The translations under genes were made by a program, and so were the position numbers. This document shows positions 47,643 through 57,738 of a stretch of 64,000 nucleotides of DNA, one piece after another. The first letter of the stretch is position 1. Every line of letters starts with the position of its first letter. Source of the DNA: Sinorhizobium chiapasense (lineage in GTDB: Bacteria; Pseudomonadota; Alphaproteobacteria; Rhizobiales; Rhizobiaceae); the NCBI RefSeq assembly GCF_036488675.1, contig NZ_CP133149.1, forward strand, positions 110,819 to 174,818, written 5' to 3'. Below the pieces are notes generated by a model. That model was not told where the DNA came from, made no database searches, and worked only from the letters and a program-made list of their open reading frames with translations.

Positions 47643-49310
47643 ATGAATGCGAGAGGCAGTTCAGACAAGGGCGACACAAGAACCCCCGACGGCATTAGCC
47701 GGCGCAGCATCCTGCTCGGCAGCACCACGCTTGCGGCTGCTGCGCTGAGCGCGGTCACGCCGGTCCGGATGGCGCAGGCTCAGGAAGCGGCTCCGGCTCA
47801 ACCGGTCGGAGGCCTCCCCAACGTTTTGGCGATCATGGCCGACGACATCGGCATATTCAACGTGGGTGCCTACCACCACGGCATGATGGGAGAGCGCACC
47901 CCCAACATCGATCGCATTGCCCGCGAGGGCGTATTGTTCACTGACGCGTACGGCCAAGCCAGTTGCACCGCCGGGCGCGCCGCCTTCATTACCGGGCAAC
48001 TCCCAATGCGCACGGGTCTGACCACTGTCGGACTGCCGGGTGCGCCGCAAGGCTTGTTTTTCGAAGACCCCACCCTTGCGGAACTGCTCAAGCCGCTGGG
48101 CTACATGACCGCCCAGATCGGCAAGAACCATTTGGGCGACCGCAACGAGTTCCTGCCGACGGTCCACGGCTTCGATGAGTTCTACGGCAACCTCTACCAT
48201 CTCAACGCGGAGGAAGAGCCGGAACAAGTGGACTATCCGAAGGACGATGAATTCAAGCAGAGGTTCGGACCGCGCGGCGTGCTGGAGACCAAAGCCGCAG
48301 AGACGGACGACCCGACCGTGGACCCGCGCTTCGGCCGCGTGGGAAAACAAACCATCAAGGACAGTGGGCCCCTGACGAGCAAGCGGATGGAAACAGTCGA
48401 AGACGACCTCCTCCAACGCTCACTAGACTTCATGGGGCGGGCGAAGGCCGCCAACAAGCCCTTCTTCCTGTGGCACAACACGACGCGCATGCACGTGTTC
48501 ACGCATTTGTCGGACCGCTGGAAGAACAAGACCAAGTACGGCCTTTACGCCGACGGGATGGCGGAGCTCGACTGGGTGGTCGGTGAACTCCTGAACAAGC
48601 TCGATGAGCTGGGGATCGCTGACAACACGATTGTCATCTTCACCACGGACAACGGCGCGGAGAAGTTCAGCTGGCCGGATGGCGGGACCAGCCCGTTCCG
48701 CGGCGAGAAGGGGCTTGGCTGGGAGGGTGGCTTCCGCGTGCCGTTCGTGATGCGCTGGCCGGAGAGGATTCCCGCGGGCCAGGTGCTCAACGGGATTTTC
48801 TCGCTTGAGGATGTGGTGCCGACGATCATGGCCGCCGCAGGCGTCCCGGACGTGAAGGAAAAGCTGCTCACGGGGTACAAGGCCGGCGACAAGACCTTCA
48901 AGGTGCACCTCGACGGCTATAACCAACTCCCCTACCTCTTCGGTCAGAGTCAGGAATCCGCTCGCCGCGAGTTTTTCTACTATGGCGAGGCCAATCTCTA
49001 CGCCATTCGCGTCGACGATTGGAAAATCCACTTCCAGACCAAGGACAATTGGTTCGCAGGGCAGACCGTCACGCCGACCACGCCGCAGCCGGTGAATCTC
49101 CGGGTGGATCCTTTCGAGCAGCACATGGAGGCGCCATACTACCCGTTCTACGCGGGCTATAAGCTATGGACGGTCATCCCGGCGCAGGCATTCGTGCATC
49201 AGCACCTGGAGTCGTTCAAGGCCTTCCCACAACGCCAGAACCCCGCTGGCTTCAACCTCGGCGACGCGGTGGGGCAGGCGCTGCGAGCCACTGCTGCCGG
49301 AGGAGGGTAA
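47643..49310 (+). CDS. Arylsulfatase, Tat-exported, Cys type
   Basis: A 555-aa type I sulfatase that removes sulfate from organic esters in the periplasm. Tat signal (GISRRSILLGSTTLAAAAL), metal-site Asp67/Asp68 (IMADDIG), signature ASCTAGRAAFITG with Cys108 to be converted to formylglycine, FFLWHNTTRMHVFTH, and TTDNGAEKFSWPDGG. The C-xAxR core has Ala where Pro is common, within the accepted pattern. Needs a formylglycine enzyme; the one in the window (7612) is truncated. AAAGGAGGAAACC precedes the ATG. Confidence 0.92.
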   Translation: MNARGSSDKGDTRTPDGISRRSILLGSTTLAAAALSAVTPVRMAQAQEAAPAQPVGGLPNVLAIMADDIGIFNVGAYHHGMMGERTPNIDRIAREGVLFTDAYGQASCTAGRAAFITGQLPMRTGLTTVGLPGAPQGLFFEDPTLAELLKPLGYMTAQIGKNHLGDRNEFLPTVHGFDEFYGNLYHLNAEEEPEQVDYPKDDEFKQRFGPRGVLETKAAETDDPTVDPRFGRVGKQTIKDSGPLTSKRMETVEDDLLQRSLDFMGRAKAANKPFFLWHNTTRMHVFTHLSDRWKNKTKYGLYADGMAELDWVVGELLNKLDELGIADNTIVIFTTDNGAEKFSWPDGGTSPFRGEKGLGWEGGFRVPFVMRWPERIPAGQVLNGIFSLEDVVPTIMAAAGVPDVKEKLLTGYKAGDKTFKVHLDGYNQLPYLFGQSQESARREFFYYGEANLYAIRVDDWKIHFQTKDNWFAGQTVTPTTPQPVNLRVDPFEQHMEAPYYPFYAGYKLWTVIPAQAFVHQHLESFKAFPQRQNPAGFNLGDAVGQALRATAAGGG

Positions 49311-49702
49311 GGGCGAGACTTGGCTGCGCCCGTCCTCTGGTGGGCGGGCGCAGCTCACCTAATCGCAACCATCGCGTCCGGGATATGGGGCTATTGTTTT
49401 GGGTTGTTCGGTGTTGGATGATGCGCAGGCTGATATCTGCAATTTGGCGCAACTTTCCCGCCCACGAACGTGAAGGTCTGACCCGAAGCTGTCAGTGCCA
49501 GCACCACTTTTCAACGACCGCTTGCGCGCATTACAGTGACGTTACGCCACATGGCTGGCTGTGTGGCCCTCCCGAGGTATCCAGTCGCTTTGCGAGTCCG
49601 TTCCCTTCGGGCGTCGGCGGCACACCTTCGGCATTAGTCGTCGGCGGGTGGGTGGCGCCCGAGAGGACAGTCGCGTGCCAATGACACAACCGGAGCAAAC
49701 CG
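49311..49702. other. Intergenic region after the sulfatase
   Basis: About 390 bases with no gene recognised. No clear terminator with T run was found; promoter for the next gene is not obvious. Confidence 0.4.
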
Positions 49703-51322
49703 ATGCATCTTCTGTTGAAGCTAATAGGGCTCGTGTCGATCGCTGCACTTATCAGTCCCGGCGGCGCCTACGCGGACGTTTCCGAGCAGACACTCAGGTC
49801 GCTCGGCGCCCCTGACAAGATTGAGACCAGCGCCGGAACGCTGGAGTTCAAGGACGGTGTGCCGACCGCCGAAACGGCGCAGAAGGTCTACGACGCGCTG
49901 GGCTTCGCCAATGCCCTCAGCGTCTACAACAACAGCTTCCGTGGCGCCTCGGCGCTGGCGATCGCCAAGGGGATCGAGGAAATCGGCGCCAAGCCCGGCG
50001 ATGTCGTGATCTTCTCCGACCTTATGGATTCGAGCTCGCTCTTCCTGACGGCCAATGCCGACACAATTTACTACTTCACCACGCTCGATCTGAGCAAAGG
50101 CCCGGTGGTGGTCGAGCAGCCGTCGAAGGCCGTCGGCACCATCAACGACATGTGGTTCTCCTGGATCATCGACATCGGCGGTCCCGGCCCCGACCGTGGG
50201 CTCGGCGGCAAGTACCTGATCGTCGGGCCGGATTATGACGGCCCCTTGCCTGAGGGCGGCTACTTTGTCGCCCATTCGAAGACCAACCTCGCCCTCTACG
50301 CCGCGCGGGCCTATCTCGTCGATAACGACCCCAAACCGACAGTGGAGAACATCAAAGAGAACCTAAAGATCTACCCCTATCAGCCGGGCTCCTGGGGCAC
50401 GAGCATCGCCCAGGCTCTCGAGGGAACCGTTCGCATCGCTGGCGAACCGAAGATCCCCGAGACGACCTTCATCGAGGGCAGCGGGCTGTCGTTCAACACC
50501 ATCCCGCCCAGCGACTACGGTTTCTTCGAATTGATCAACGAAAACGTCCAAAGCCAGCCCGCCACCAGCTATGACGTGGAGCTCGCCGGACAGCTTGCCG
50601 CCATCGGGATCGTGCATGGCAAGGAATTTGCGCCCGACGACCGCATGAAGAAGATCCTGTCGGATGCGGCTGCCTTCGGCCAGGCAGCCGGCCGGGCGCT
50701 CAACTGGCGCTATGCGATGCAGCACCCCGATTGGGCCCTTTACGAAGGTTCGAAGTGGGGCAGCATGCTGTGGGAAGGCGGCGCGTTCTTCGAGACGCCG
50801 CCGCCCCTCTTCGAGAACGGCATGTTCAAGCCGCTTCCGCCTACCGGCGCCCGCACCCTCGATTCGCGCACGGCCTTCTACTACGGCTACACGCTCGACT
50901 CGCCCGGCATGATCATGCGCATTCCGGGCGTGGGCTCGCAGTATCTGATGGGCTTCCTCGATGCCGAAGGAAACCCCTATGACGGCGCAAAGACCTACAA
51001 GGTGACGCTCCCCAAGGACATTCCGGCCGAGGCCTTCTGGTCGTTTACTCTCTATGACAACCAGACGCGCTCGATGCTGCAGACGCCCCAAAAATATCCG
51101 CGGGCCGGAAGCCAGAGCTATCCCTCACCTGCCGCCGAGGCCGCCGCCGACGGCACGACGACCGTGTGGTTCGGCCCGACTCAGCCCGAAGGCGTCGCAC
51201 GCGGCAACTGGATCCAGACAGACCCGGCGAAGGGCTGGTTCACCATCCTGCGCCTCTACAGCCCGAAGCCGTCGTTCTTCGACAAGACCTGGCGGCCAGG
51301 TGAGATCGAATTGGTCAAGTAG
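49703..51322 (+). CDS. DUF1254/DUF1214 exported protein
   Basis: A 539-aa secreted protein with a signal peptide (1-24, LLLKLIGLVSIAALISPGGA). N-terminal DUF1254 (about 60-190; ANADTIYYFTTLDLSKGPVV) and C-terminal DUF1214 (about 420-520; YKVTLPKDIPAEAFWSFTLY, GNWIQTDPAKGWFTILRLYS). Family function is unknown; members often appear with sulfatases and oxidative-stress genes. It follows the sulfatase on the same strand. Confidence 0.88.
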   Translation: MHLLLKLIGLVSIAALISPGGAYADVSEQTLRSLGAPDKIETSAGTLEFKDGVPTAETAQKVYDALGFANALSVYNNSFRGASALAIAKGIEEIGAKPGDVVIFSDLMDSSSLFLTANADTIYYFTTLDLSKGPVVVEQPSKAVGTINDMWFSWIIDIGGPGPDRGLGGKYLIVGPDYDGPLPEGGYFVAHSKTNLALYAARAYLVDNDPKPTVENIKENLKIYPYQPGSWGTSIAQALEGTVRIAGEPKIPETTFIEGSGLSFNTIPPSDYGFFELINENVQSQPATSYDVELAGQLAAIGIVHGKEFAPDDRMKKILSDAAAFGQAAGRALNWRYAMQHPDWALYEGSKWGSMLWEGGAFFETPPPLFENGMFKPLPPTGARTLDSRTAFYYGYTLDSPGMIMRIPGVGSQYLMGFLDAEGNPYDGAKTYKVTLPKDIPAEAFWSFTLYDNQTRSMLQTPQKYPRAGSQSYPSPAAEAAADGTTTVWFGPTQPEGVARGNWIQTDPAKGWFTILRLYSPKPSFFDKTWRPGEIELVK

Positions 51323-51489
51323 TTTAGAACGCAGGCTTACCTGACTAATCGCTTCGGCGCGCTGTGCGATTGGCGTGACCGAAGTCTGATTGTGGCCTGA
51401 GTCCGGTCGTTCAGAACCGCGTCGGCGAAGGTCCCGACGTGGCGCTACCTACTCGTTCCGATCGACGAGACGAATGGCAAAGTTCCACC

Positions 51490-53024
51490 GATAGTGTTGA
51501 AGAAGTCAGGCTTGAAGGCGGTAGAGTAGCTCGCTCAGGACGTCGCGAATGAGGTCGACGCGACCTCCTCGGCCTAAGTGGCCGGGATTACCGTGCCCTG
51601 GGTGCAGATCTTGGCCAATTTCCTGAGGTTCTGGGCGATGGCGGCGAGATGGAACTCATCGCGGGCACCGCAGGGGCCTCGCAGTCGCAATCTATCGAGC
51701 CTCAGAATGCGTTTGAGGTGCGCGAAGAGCATCTCCACCTTCTTTCGCTGATAGCGTGACGTCTGGTATGCGTCGGTTTTGGCGATGTCGCGAGCCATGT
51801 CGCGCGCGCCCTCATAGATTGAGCGCGTTACCTTGCGCGCCGGCGCCTTCGGACAACAGCGAGGCTTAAGTGCGCAGGCGTCGCAATCATGCTTGCTCGC
51901 CCGATAACGTAGCGTGTTGTCCTTCCCCACACCGGACCGCGGTGTCGAGAATGGCCGACGGTAGTGCTGAAGAAGCTTACCACCTGGGCAGCGGTAGGTG
52001 TCGCTTGCATGGTCGTAGGCGAAGTCCTCACGCGAGAAGGTGCCGTCCTTGCGCTTGGACTTATCGAACACCGGGATATGCGGCTCGATCCCGCGCTCAT
52101 GCACCAGCCAGTTCAGCATCTCGGCCGAGCCGTAGCCAGTGTCGGCAATCAGCCGTTCCGGCCACAGGCCGAATTCGTCGTGAGTACGCTCGATCATGGT
52201 CTTTGCGGCTGTCACCTCCGCCTGACGCACGGCAGTCGAGGCCTCCACGTCCACGATGATGGCGTGCTCTACATCGATCAGGTAGTTGGTGCAGTAGGCG
52301 TAGACAGCCGGGCCGCCCCAAGAGGCGGTCCAGCGTGCCGCTGGGTCGACCGGCGAGATGAACTTGGGCTCGACCGGCGTGGCGGCTCCGAAGGCGGCAT
52401 CATCCAGGGTGGCGAGATACTCTACGACAGCCCGCTTGGCTTTGGGGTCGAGGTCCTCGGCTGTCTCGATCCCGCGCTGACGATGCGCGTCCGCCACGAT
52501 CATGCTGGCATCTACGGCAAAGCCTTCGCCGCCGACGAGTCCTTCTCTCATGCAGCGTCGCACGACGGTCTCAAACAGCTCGCGCAGCAGATCGGCATCG
52601 CGGAAGCGGCCATGGCGCGTCTTTGAGAAAGTCGAATGGTCCGGCACATCGCCCTCGAGGCCAAGCCGGCAGAACCACCTATAGGCCAGGTTCAGGTGGA
52701 CTTCCTCGCACAGCCGCCGCTCCGAGCGGATACCGAAGCAGTAGCCGACAATCAGCATGCGGATCAGCAGTTCAGGGTCAATCGAGGGACGGCCGATTGG
52801 GCTGTAGTACGGCGCCAGGTGCTGGCGGACACCGGAAAGGTCAACGAAGCGGTCGATGGCCCTGAGCAGGTGATCCGCTGGCACGTGCCGTTCCAGACTG
52901 AAGCCATAGAATAGCTCCTCCTGCATCACACTTTGCTCGCCCATCATCGACTCAATCTCCTTCCGATAAGAAGACTGAATCAGTGCTTTAGGACTGTTTC
53001 AAGCCTGACTTTTTCAACACTATC
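51490..53024 (-). mobile_element. IS1182-type insertion sequence, complete
   Basis: A 1535-bp element. Ends: 27-bp inverted repeats at 51490-51516 and 52998-53024 (GATAGTGTTGAAGAAGTCAG and on; one mismatch), flanked by a 4-bp direct repeat CACC (51486-51489 and 53025-53028), the target-site duplication. Encodes one intact transposase on the minus strand. Confidence 0.9.
51574..52947 (-). CDS. IS1182-family transposase
   Basis: A 457-aa DDE transposase. N-terminal DUF772-like domain (LLRAIDRFVDLSGVRQHLAP; VPDHSTFSKTRH), catalytic DDE core with AVDASMIVADAH and IADTGYGSAEML, and a C-terminal Cys cluster (CDACALKPRCCP) before YQRKKVEMLFAHLKRI with the Glu. Intact frame, so it may be active. Confidence 0.92.
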   Translation of the reverse strand: MMGEQSVMQEELFYGFSLERHVPADHLLRAIDRFVDLSGVRQHLAPYYSPIGRPSIDPELLIRMLIVGYCFGIRSERRLCEEVHLNLAYRWFCRLGLEGDVPDHSTFSKTRHGRFRDADLLRELFETVVRRCMREGLVGGEGFAVDASMIVADAHRQRGIETAEDLDPKAKRAVVEYLATLDDAAFGAATPVEPKFISPVDPAARWTASWGGPAVYAYCTNYLIDVEHAIIVDVEASTAVRQAEVTAAKTMIERTHDEFGLWPERLIADTGYGSAEMLNWLVHERGIEPHIPVFDKSKRKDGTFSREDFAYDHASDTYRCPGGKLLQHYRRPFSTPRSGVGKDNTLRYRASKHDCDACALKPRCCPKAPARKVTRSIYEGARDMARDIAKTDAYQTSRYQRKKVEMLFAHLKRILRLDRLRLRGPCGARDEFHLAAIAQNLRKLAKICTQGTVIPAT

Positions 53025-53133
53025 CACCCTGTGCAGCCATTGAGCAAAGAACTGCTTCGACCCCAAAGCGCTCATACTTGACCGCATCTTGCCGATCGGC
53101 TCCGATACAGTTCGGACTTCCAAGAGGTGTGAA

Positions 53134-53631
53134 ATGGAAGATGATATCTGGGATCGGGCCTTCTATAACGATGGAGAGTGGGTTTCCTGGTCCGACGTGG
53201 AAGAGCAGCTCCGATACCAGGAGTGGCGAGCAAAGTATCCTAATGCGATAAGATCTTTGATTCCGTATTTTCAGGATCTCTTGTCGCTGGCAGAAAGCTA
53301 CCACCTTGAGACAGGTCGTCATCTCAGTGTGTACGGAGACATTGGGGAACTCTTCGGCGCCATCACCTATGGAATAAAGCTGAACAAGAACTATGCGCAG
53401 GGTTCTGATGGTAGGCTTGGCAACGATCACGTTGAGATCAAGACCATCACCCCGTTCAAGTCCAAGGACGAGGTTGTCGTGAAGTTATCAGGTAACTTCA
53501 GCAAGCTGCTCGTCGTGAAGATCAATGCGGACTTTGAAGTCTCATCCCGGATGGTCGATCGCTCGAAGCTTCCCAAAACGGCGAAGCCTTTCCTCACGAT
53601 AAGGTGGGGGGATCTGCTCGTGGCCGAATGA
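53134..53631 (+). CDS. DUF6998-like protein with an ExK nuclease-like motif
   Basis: A 165-aa protein. The core (GDIGELFGAITYGIKLNKNY, AQGSDGRLGNDHVEIKT, GNFSKLLVVKI) matches what I recognise as DUF6998. Asp98 and Glu101-x-Lys103 on a predicted strand resemble the (D/E)xK part of a PD-(D/E)XK nuclease, an inference only. Start at 53134 after AAGAGGTG. It sits 110 bp from the IS1182 element and 270 bp from the IS110 element, alone on its strand; AT content is higher than its neighbours, suggesting recent arrival. Confidence 0.65.
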   Translation: MEDDIWDRAFYNDGEWVSWSDVEEQLRYQEWRAKYPNAIRSLIPYFQDLLSLAESYHLETGRHLSVYGDIGELFGAITYGIKLNKNYAQGSDGRLGNDHVEIKTITPFKSKDEVVVKLSGNFSKLLVVKINADFEVSSRMVDRSKLPKTAKPFLTIRWGDLLVAE

Positions 53632-53782
53632 CGGCTTCGTCCGCATTGCGGTCGTTCCGAGGGTTCGCGCCGAGCGGTGGCTCTCCACCTATTGAAAAGT
53701 TTTGTATCCGCCTGACCACCTCGTTATAACGATTTGATCCCCCTACTGTTGTTTTAGCGGGAACCCAACGCTGCGTCTTCGA

Positions 53783-53901
53783 ACGCGAGGCGTTTTCCAG
53801 CCGCGCCGGCAGCCGGCACAAGCGGCCGCAGCGAGCATCACGAGCGGAGCAGCCGAAGGCAACCCGCGCCCGCCAGGTAGCGCCGTAGGGTTTGCCGGAG
53901 A
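53783..53901 (+). repeat. Plasmid repeat B, left half of the split copy
   Basis: Matches 46890-47010 up to GTAGGGTTTGCCGGAGA and then stops where the IS110 element begins. The right half resumes at about 55444. Confidence 0.7.
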
Positions 53902-55443
53902 TGGGGTATTCGGCTTGAGCCAGCCTCTGATGACGGAGTGAATGTGCTGCGCTTCGAGCTGAAGGTGTAACGTGGTGGTGTTGGACCTGCCCACGAACCT
54001 CACGAAAGGAAGCGCAGCATGAGATATTATGCCGGACTCGATGTATCGGTGAAAGAGACCACCGTATGCATTGTTGATCAAACGGGCAAGATTTGCCACG
54101 AAGTGAAGGTCGTCAGCCATCCTGACGACCTTATCGCGGTACTGAAGGCTCCTGCCTGGCAAATGCAGCGGATCGGACTTGAGGCTGGGCCCTTGTCGCA
54201 GTGGCTGTTCGAGGGATTGGCCAGAGCCGGACTGCCGGTTATCTGCATTGAGACCCGCCACACCAAGGCATTTTTGAAAGCGCAACCGAACAAGAGCGAT
54301 CGCAACGACGCGCGGGGCATTGCGCAGATGATGCGCGTGCACCTGTATCGACCGGTGCACGTGAAGACGCTGACCAGCCAGAGGCGACGAGCGCTGCTGA
54401 CGGCACGCAAGCTCATGCAGGACAAGGCGATCGCCATTGAGAACGACCTGCGCGGATTGTTGCGCAATTTCGGGCTTAAGGTCGGTGTGGCGTGGTCCGG
54501 CAAATTCGAAGCTCGAATTCTCGAGCTGGTGGAGGGCCATATTGAGCTGGCAGAGATCGTGGAGCCTTTGCTTGATGCGCGCCGGAAGCTGCGGCAACAC
54601 TTTGCTGCTTTGCATCGAAAGGTGTTGATGATTGCACGGGATGACGGGATTTGCCGGCTGCTGATGACGATCCCAGGCGTGGGACCGGTCGTTTCCGTGG
54701 CCTATACCGCGACGATCGACATTCCGCAGAGGTTCAGGAATTCCAGGGCGGTAGGACCAATCCTTGGGCTGACGCCTGCTCTGAACCAGTCGGGTGAAAG
54801 TTGCCGTGTCGGCCGCATCTCGCGATGTGGCGACGGAATGATGCGGACGCTGCTCTACGAGGCCGCGCAGGTTCTTCTGACGCGGGTCGCGAAATGGTCG
54901 TGGCTGAAGGCTTGGGCGATGAGCATCGCCAAACGGCGTGGCCTGCAAAAGGCGATCGTGGCTCTCTCGCGTCGTCTGGCCGTGATCATGCATCGCATGT
55001 GGAGCGACGGCACTGAATTCTGTTGGTCCAGGGAGGCGCACCCGGCCAGCGCCTGACCGGCAACGATCGAGCGCGCTGACGAGCGCCAGACCGCATACCG
55101 CCGCCGGCGGAAAGATGTCCCTTGCGGGACGGAGAACAGGCGAGTTCGCCCCACAGGCCGTACCCTTGCCCGCCATCATGGGTGGAGGACGCGCCGGAGA
55201 TTGTTCCGCCTGTTCCATCTGAACCCATCGTGGAAGGGCCAGCGAGTGCCGATTCCGGAGAGAAGCGCGAGCCTGCAAGGACCATCTGAGACGTCGACGA
55301 ACTACGCTTGAAGCACTTGACCTCAACACGCCGAATAGAGAAGGCTTGTGGGAAACGCCGTCACCAGACGCGGAATGCCACACGGAACCGCTTGCCGGGG
55401 GCAGTCGGTCCCGGTTTCCGCCCTTTGGGCGGCGCTACGCTTA
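53902..55443 (+). mobile_element. IS110-family insertion sequence, complete
   Basis: An element of about 1.54 kb, bounded by comparison with the intact repeat at 46.9 kb: plasmid sequence GGAGA|..|AACCTCC is interrupted exactly here. No terminal inverted repeats are evident, as expected for IS110. One transposase gene lies near the left end; the 390 bp after it is non-coding. Confidence 0.8.
54019..55056 (+). CDS. IS110-family transposase
   Basis: A 345-aa DEDD transposase. N-terminal RuvC-like domain (MRYYAGLDVSVKETTVCIVD; NKSDRNDARGIAQMM) and C-terminal transposase 20 domain (LMTIPGVGPVVSVAYTATI; SRAVGPILGLTPALNQSGES). The Ser of the C-terminal domain is in the LNQSGES region. Intact. CACGAAAGGAAGC precedes the ATG. 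Confidence 0.93.
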   Translation: MRYYAGLDVSVKETTVCIVDQTGKICHEVKVVSHPDDLIAVLKAPAWQMQRIGLEAGPLSQWLFEGLARAGLPVICIETRHTKAFLKAQPNKSDRNDARGIAQMMRVHLYRPVHVKTLTSQRRRALLTARKLMQDKAIAIENDLRGLLRNFGLKVGVAWSGKFEARILELVEGHIELAEIVEPLLDARRKLRQHFAALHRKVLMIARDDGICRLLMTIPGVGPVVSVAYTATIDIPQRFRNSRAVGPILGLTPALNQSGESCRVGRISRCGDGMMRTLLYEAAQVLLTRVAKWSWLKAWAMSIAKRRGLQKAIVALSRRLAVIMHRMWSDGTEFCWSREAHPASA

Positions 55444-55813
55444 AACCTCCTGCGGCTGCCCTTTTAACCGGTCAAGCAGTGCGCGAACTGGCTTCGGCTG
55501 CGCTGCGCCTGGTATGCTCATTGTTTGCTTTTGAGGGGGAAAGAGGGCTCTGCCCGCCTCTCCCCCAACAAGGCGAAAATCGGTCTCCCCGTCCTTCCTC
55601 CGCTCGCCTTTATCTCGCTCCGTGCAGGATCGACGCGGATCCGCTCGAGGCGGATTTTGCGTCGCCCCTTCGGGCGGGTGATCCCCCTCCGATTTGTCCC
55701 CTTGCCCCCCCTCTCCCCCGCTGCTCCGCGCGAGCTCGGGGAGCAGGAGCGGGGCTCCTGCCCCTTCGGGCATGAGGCCGCTTCGCGGGAATTAGGGAAA
55801 AAAGGGAACCATC
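55057..55813. other. IS110 right end, repeat B right half and leader repeat copy 2
   Basis: No gene. 55057-55443 is the IS110 3' end; 55444-55530 the right half of repeat B; 55525-55795 the second copy of the GC-rich leader repeat. Confidence 0.6.
55525..55795 (+). repeat. Plasmid leader repeat, copy 2
   Basis: Matches 42700-42985 (see that entry). It ends immediately before the ParB-like gene. Here repeat B and the leader repeat are contiguous, so they are parts of one larger element. Confidence 0.75.
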
Positions 55814-57738
55814 ATGACTGACATCATCACCGTTGCATTGAGTAAGCTGGACGCCGATCCGATGAACGTCCGCAAGACCTACAGCGCCGAGGGCATTGAG
55901 GCGCTGGCAGCAAACATTCGAGCCGACGGCTACCGGCTTCTGCAGAACCTCGTCGTTCGTAAGGCCGACAAGAAGGGCCGCTATTTCGTCGTCGCCGGCC
56001 GCCGCCGATTGGCTGCGCTCAAGCTGTTGGCGGAGGCGGGCGAGATCGCCAAGGATTACCCCGTCGAGTGCAAGGAACGCGAAGGGGAGATCGCCACGGA
56101 AATCAGCCTCGCAGAGAACGTCATGCGCGAGGAAATGCACCCGGTTGACCAGTACGAGGCATTTGACGCCCTAGCCAAACAGGGAAAAGACATTGCCGAC
56201 ATAGCCGCCCGGTTCGGCACGACCGAAACCATTGTCCGCAAGCGGCTGGCACTCGCCCGCGTTTCGCCGATCCTTTTGCAGCAGTTCCGCGACGAGGACA
56301 TGAGCTTTGCGCAGCTATCGGCCTTCACGGTCAGCGATGATCACGAAAGGCAGGTGACCGTCTGGAACTCGCTTCCTTCTTGGAACCGCGACCCTCATTC
56401 GATCCGGCGAGCGCTGACCGAGGAAATGATTCCGGCGACCGACAAGCGTGTGCTGTTCATCGGCGGGCTAGCGGCTATGAGGAAGCCGGTGGATCGGTAA
56501 AGCGCGATCTCTTCGACGACCGCAACGCGGGTTACGCGATGGACGTTGCTTTGGTCGAAAAGCTCGTGGCTGAAAAGCTCGAGACGGCCGCCGCGACCGT
56601 TCGCGCCGAAGGCTGGAAATGGGTCGAGTGCTCCGCCACGGCCCCTGCCGGTTATCATGCGATGAAGCGCCACTATCCCGAAGATCTTCCTCTTTCCGAG
56701 GAAGATCAGGCGGCGCTTGATGCCGCACAGACGGAATATGACGAGCTTGCAGAGTTGATCGAAAGCGGCATGGCCGACGAGGAGGCAGAGGCGAAGCTTT
56801 CCGACCTCGAAAAGCGGATCGACAATCTCAATGCCCGATCGGAAGCCTATAGCCCGGAGGCGTTGGAACAGGCGGGAACCTTCGTGTTCCTCGACTATTG
56901 CGGTCGGCTTGCCATCGAGCGCGGCTTTGTGAAGCCGGGAGAAGTCGAGGCGGCGGGAGATGAGGACGAGGACGGCGAAGGCTTGCCGAGCGCCAGCAGC
57001 GCGACAACACCCAAGGCACCGAGCATCAGCCATTCCGCCGCGCTGATCGAGGACCTGACGGCTCACAAGACCGCTGCTTTGCGTATCGAACTTGCGAATA
57101 ATCCGGACGTGGCGCTTGTTGCCGTCGTTCACGCGATGCTGCTGCGTGTGGCCTATCCGTACAATTCGGAGCAGAGCGCTCTACAGTTATCGCTCACGCA
57201 CGAACGCTTGGAGCCGTCGTTGAAGGACGCCGCAAGCTGCAAGGGGCTTTCCGCCTTCAACGATCTTGCGGACAACTACGGCCATCACCTGCCGGGAAAC
57301 CCTGCCGATCTGTTCGATTGGCTATTGGAGCAGCCGCAAGACATGGTGATGATGCTTCTCGCATTCGGCGCGGCGCACTCGGTCAATGCGGTGAAGAAGA
57401 AGTTTACAGACCGCAAGAACGGCATCGAGCAGGCGAACCAGCTTGGCCGAGCGCTCAAAGTGAACATGCCAGATTGGTTCGAGACGACCGGCGACAGCTA
57501 TTTCAAGCACGTCAACCGCACGACCATTGAGCTTACGGTGGCCGAGGCGAGAGGCAGCGAAGCGGAATTGTCGGTGAGAGCCGCCGCCAAGAAGTCCGAA
57601 GCCGTCACGATCGCAGATCGCCTTGTTGCCGGAAGCGGCTGGATACCGGCCCCGGTTCGCATAGCCTCCGCCGAGACGGAACAACTTGGAGCCGAGAGCA
57701 TCACCGAAGACGAGCAGTTCCCCCAAGCGGCTGAGTGA
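55814..57738 (+). pseudogene. ParB/RepB/Spo0J-family protein with a frameshift
   Basis: A ParB-like protein of about 640 aa if repaired. The N-terminal ParB domain (about 1-110) has VVAGRRRLAALKLL and ENVMREEMHPVDQYEAF, then an HTH (IADIAARFGTTETIVRKRLA). Near 56473-56480 (CTAGCGGCTATGAGG) one base is missing and the frame moves to YEEAGGSVKRDLFDDRNAG. A long C-terminal part (about 230-640) is acidic and unassigned. Such large ParB-like proteins are common on rhizobial plasmids and are distinct from RepB. It could be intact if the indel is an error. Confidence 0.8.

Noticed and set aside
53743..55383. A 546-aa minus-strand frame through the IS110 element
   Set aside because: Covers the antisense of an intact transposase; no similarity seen.
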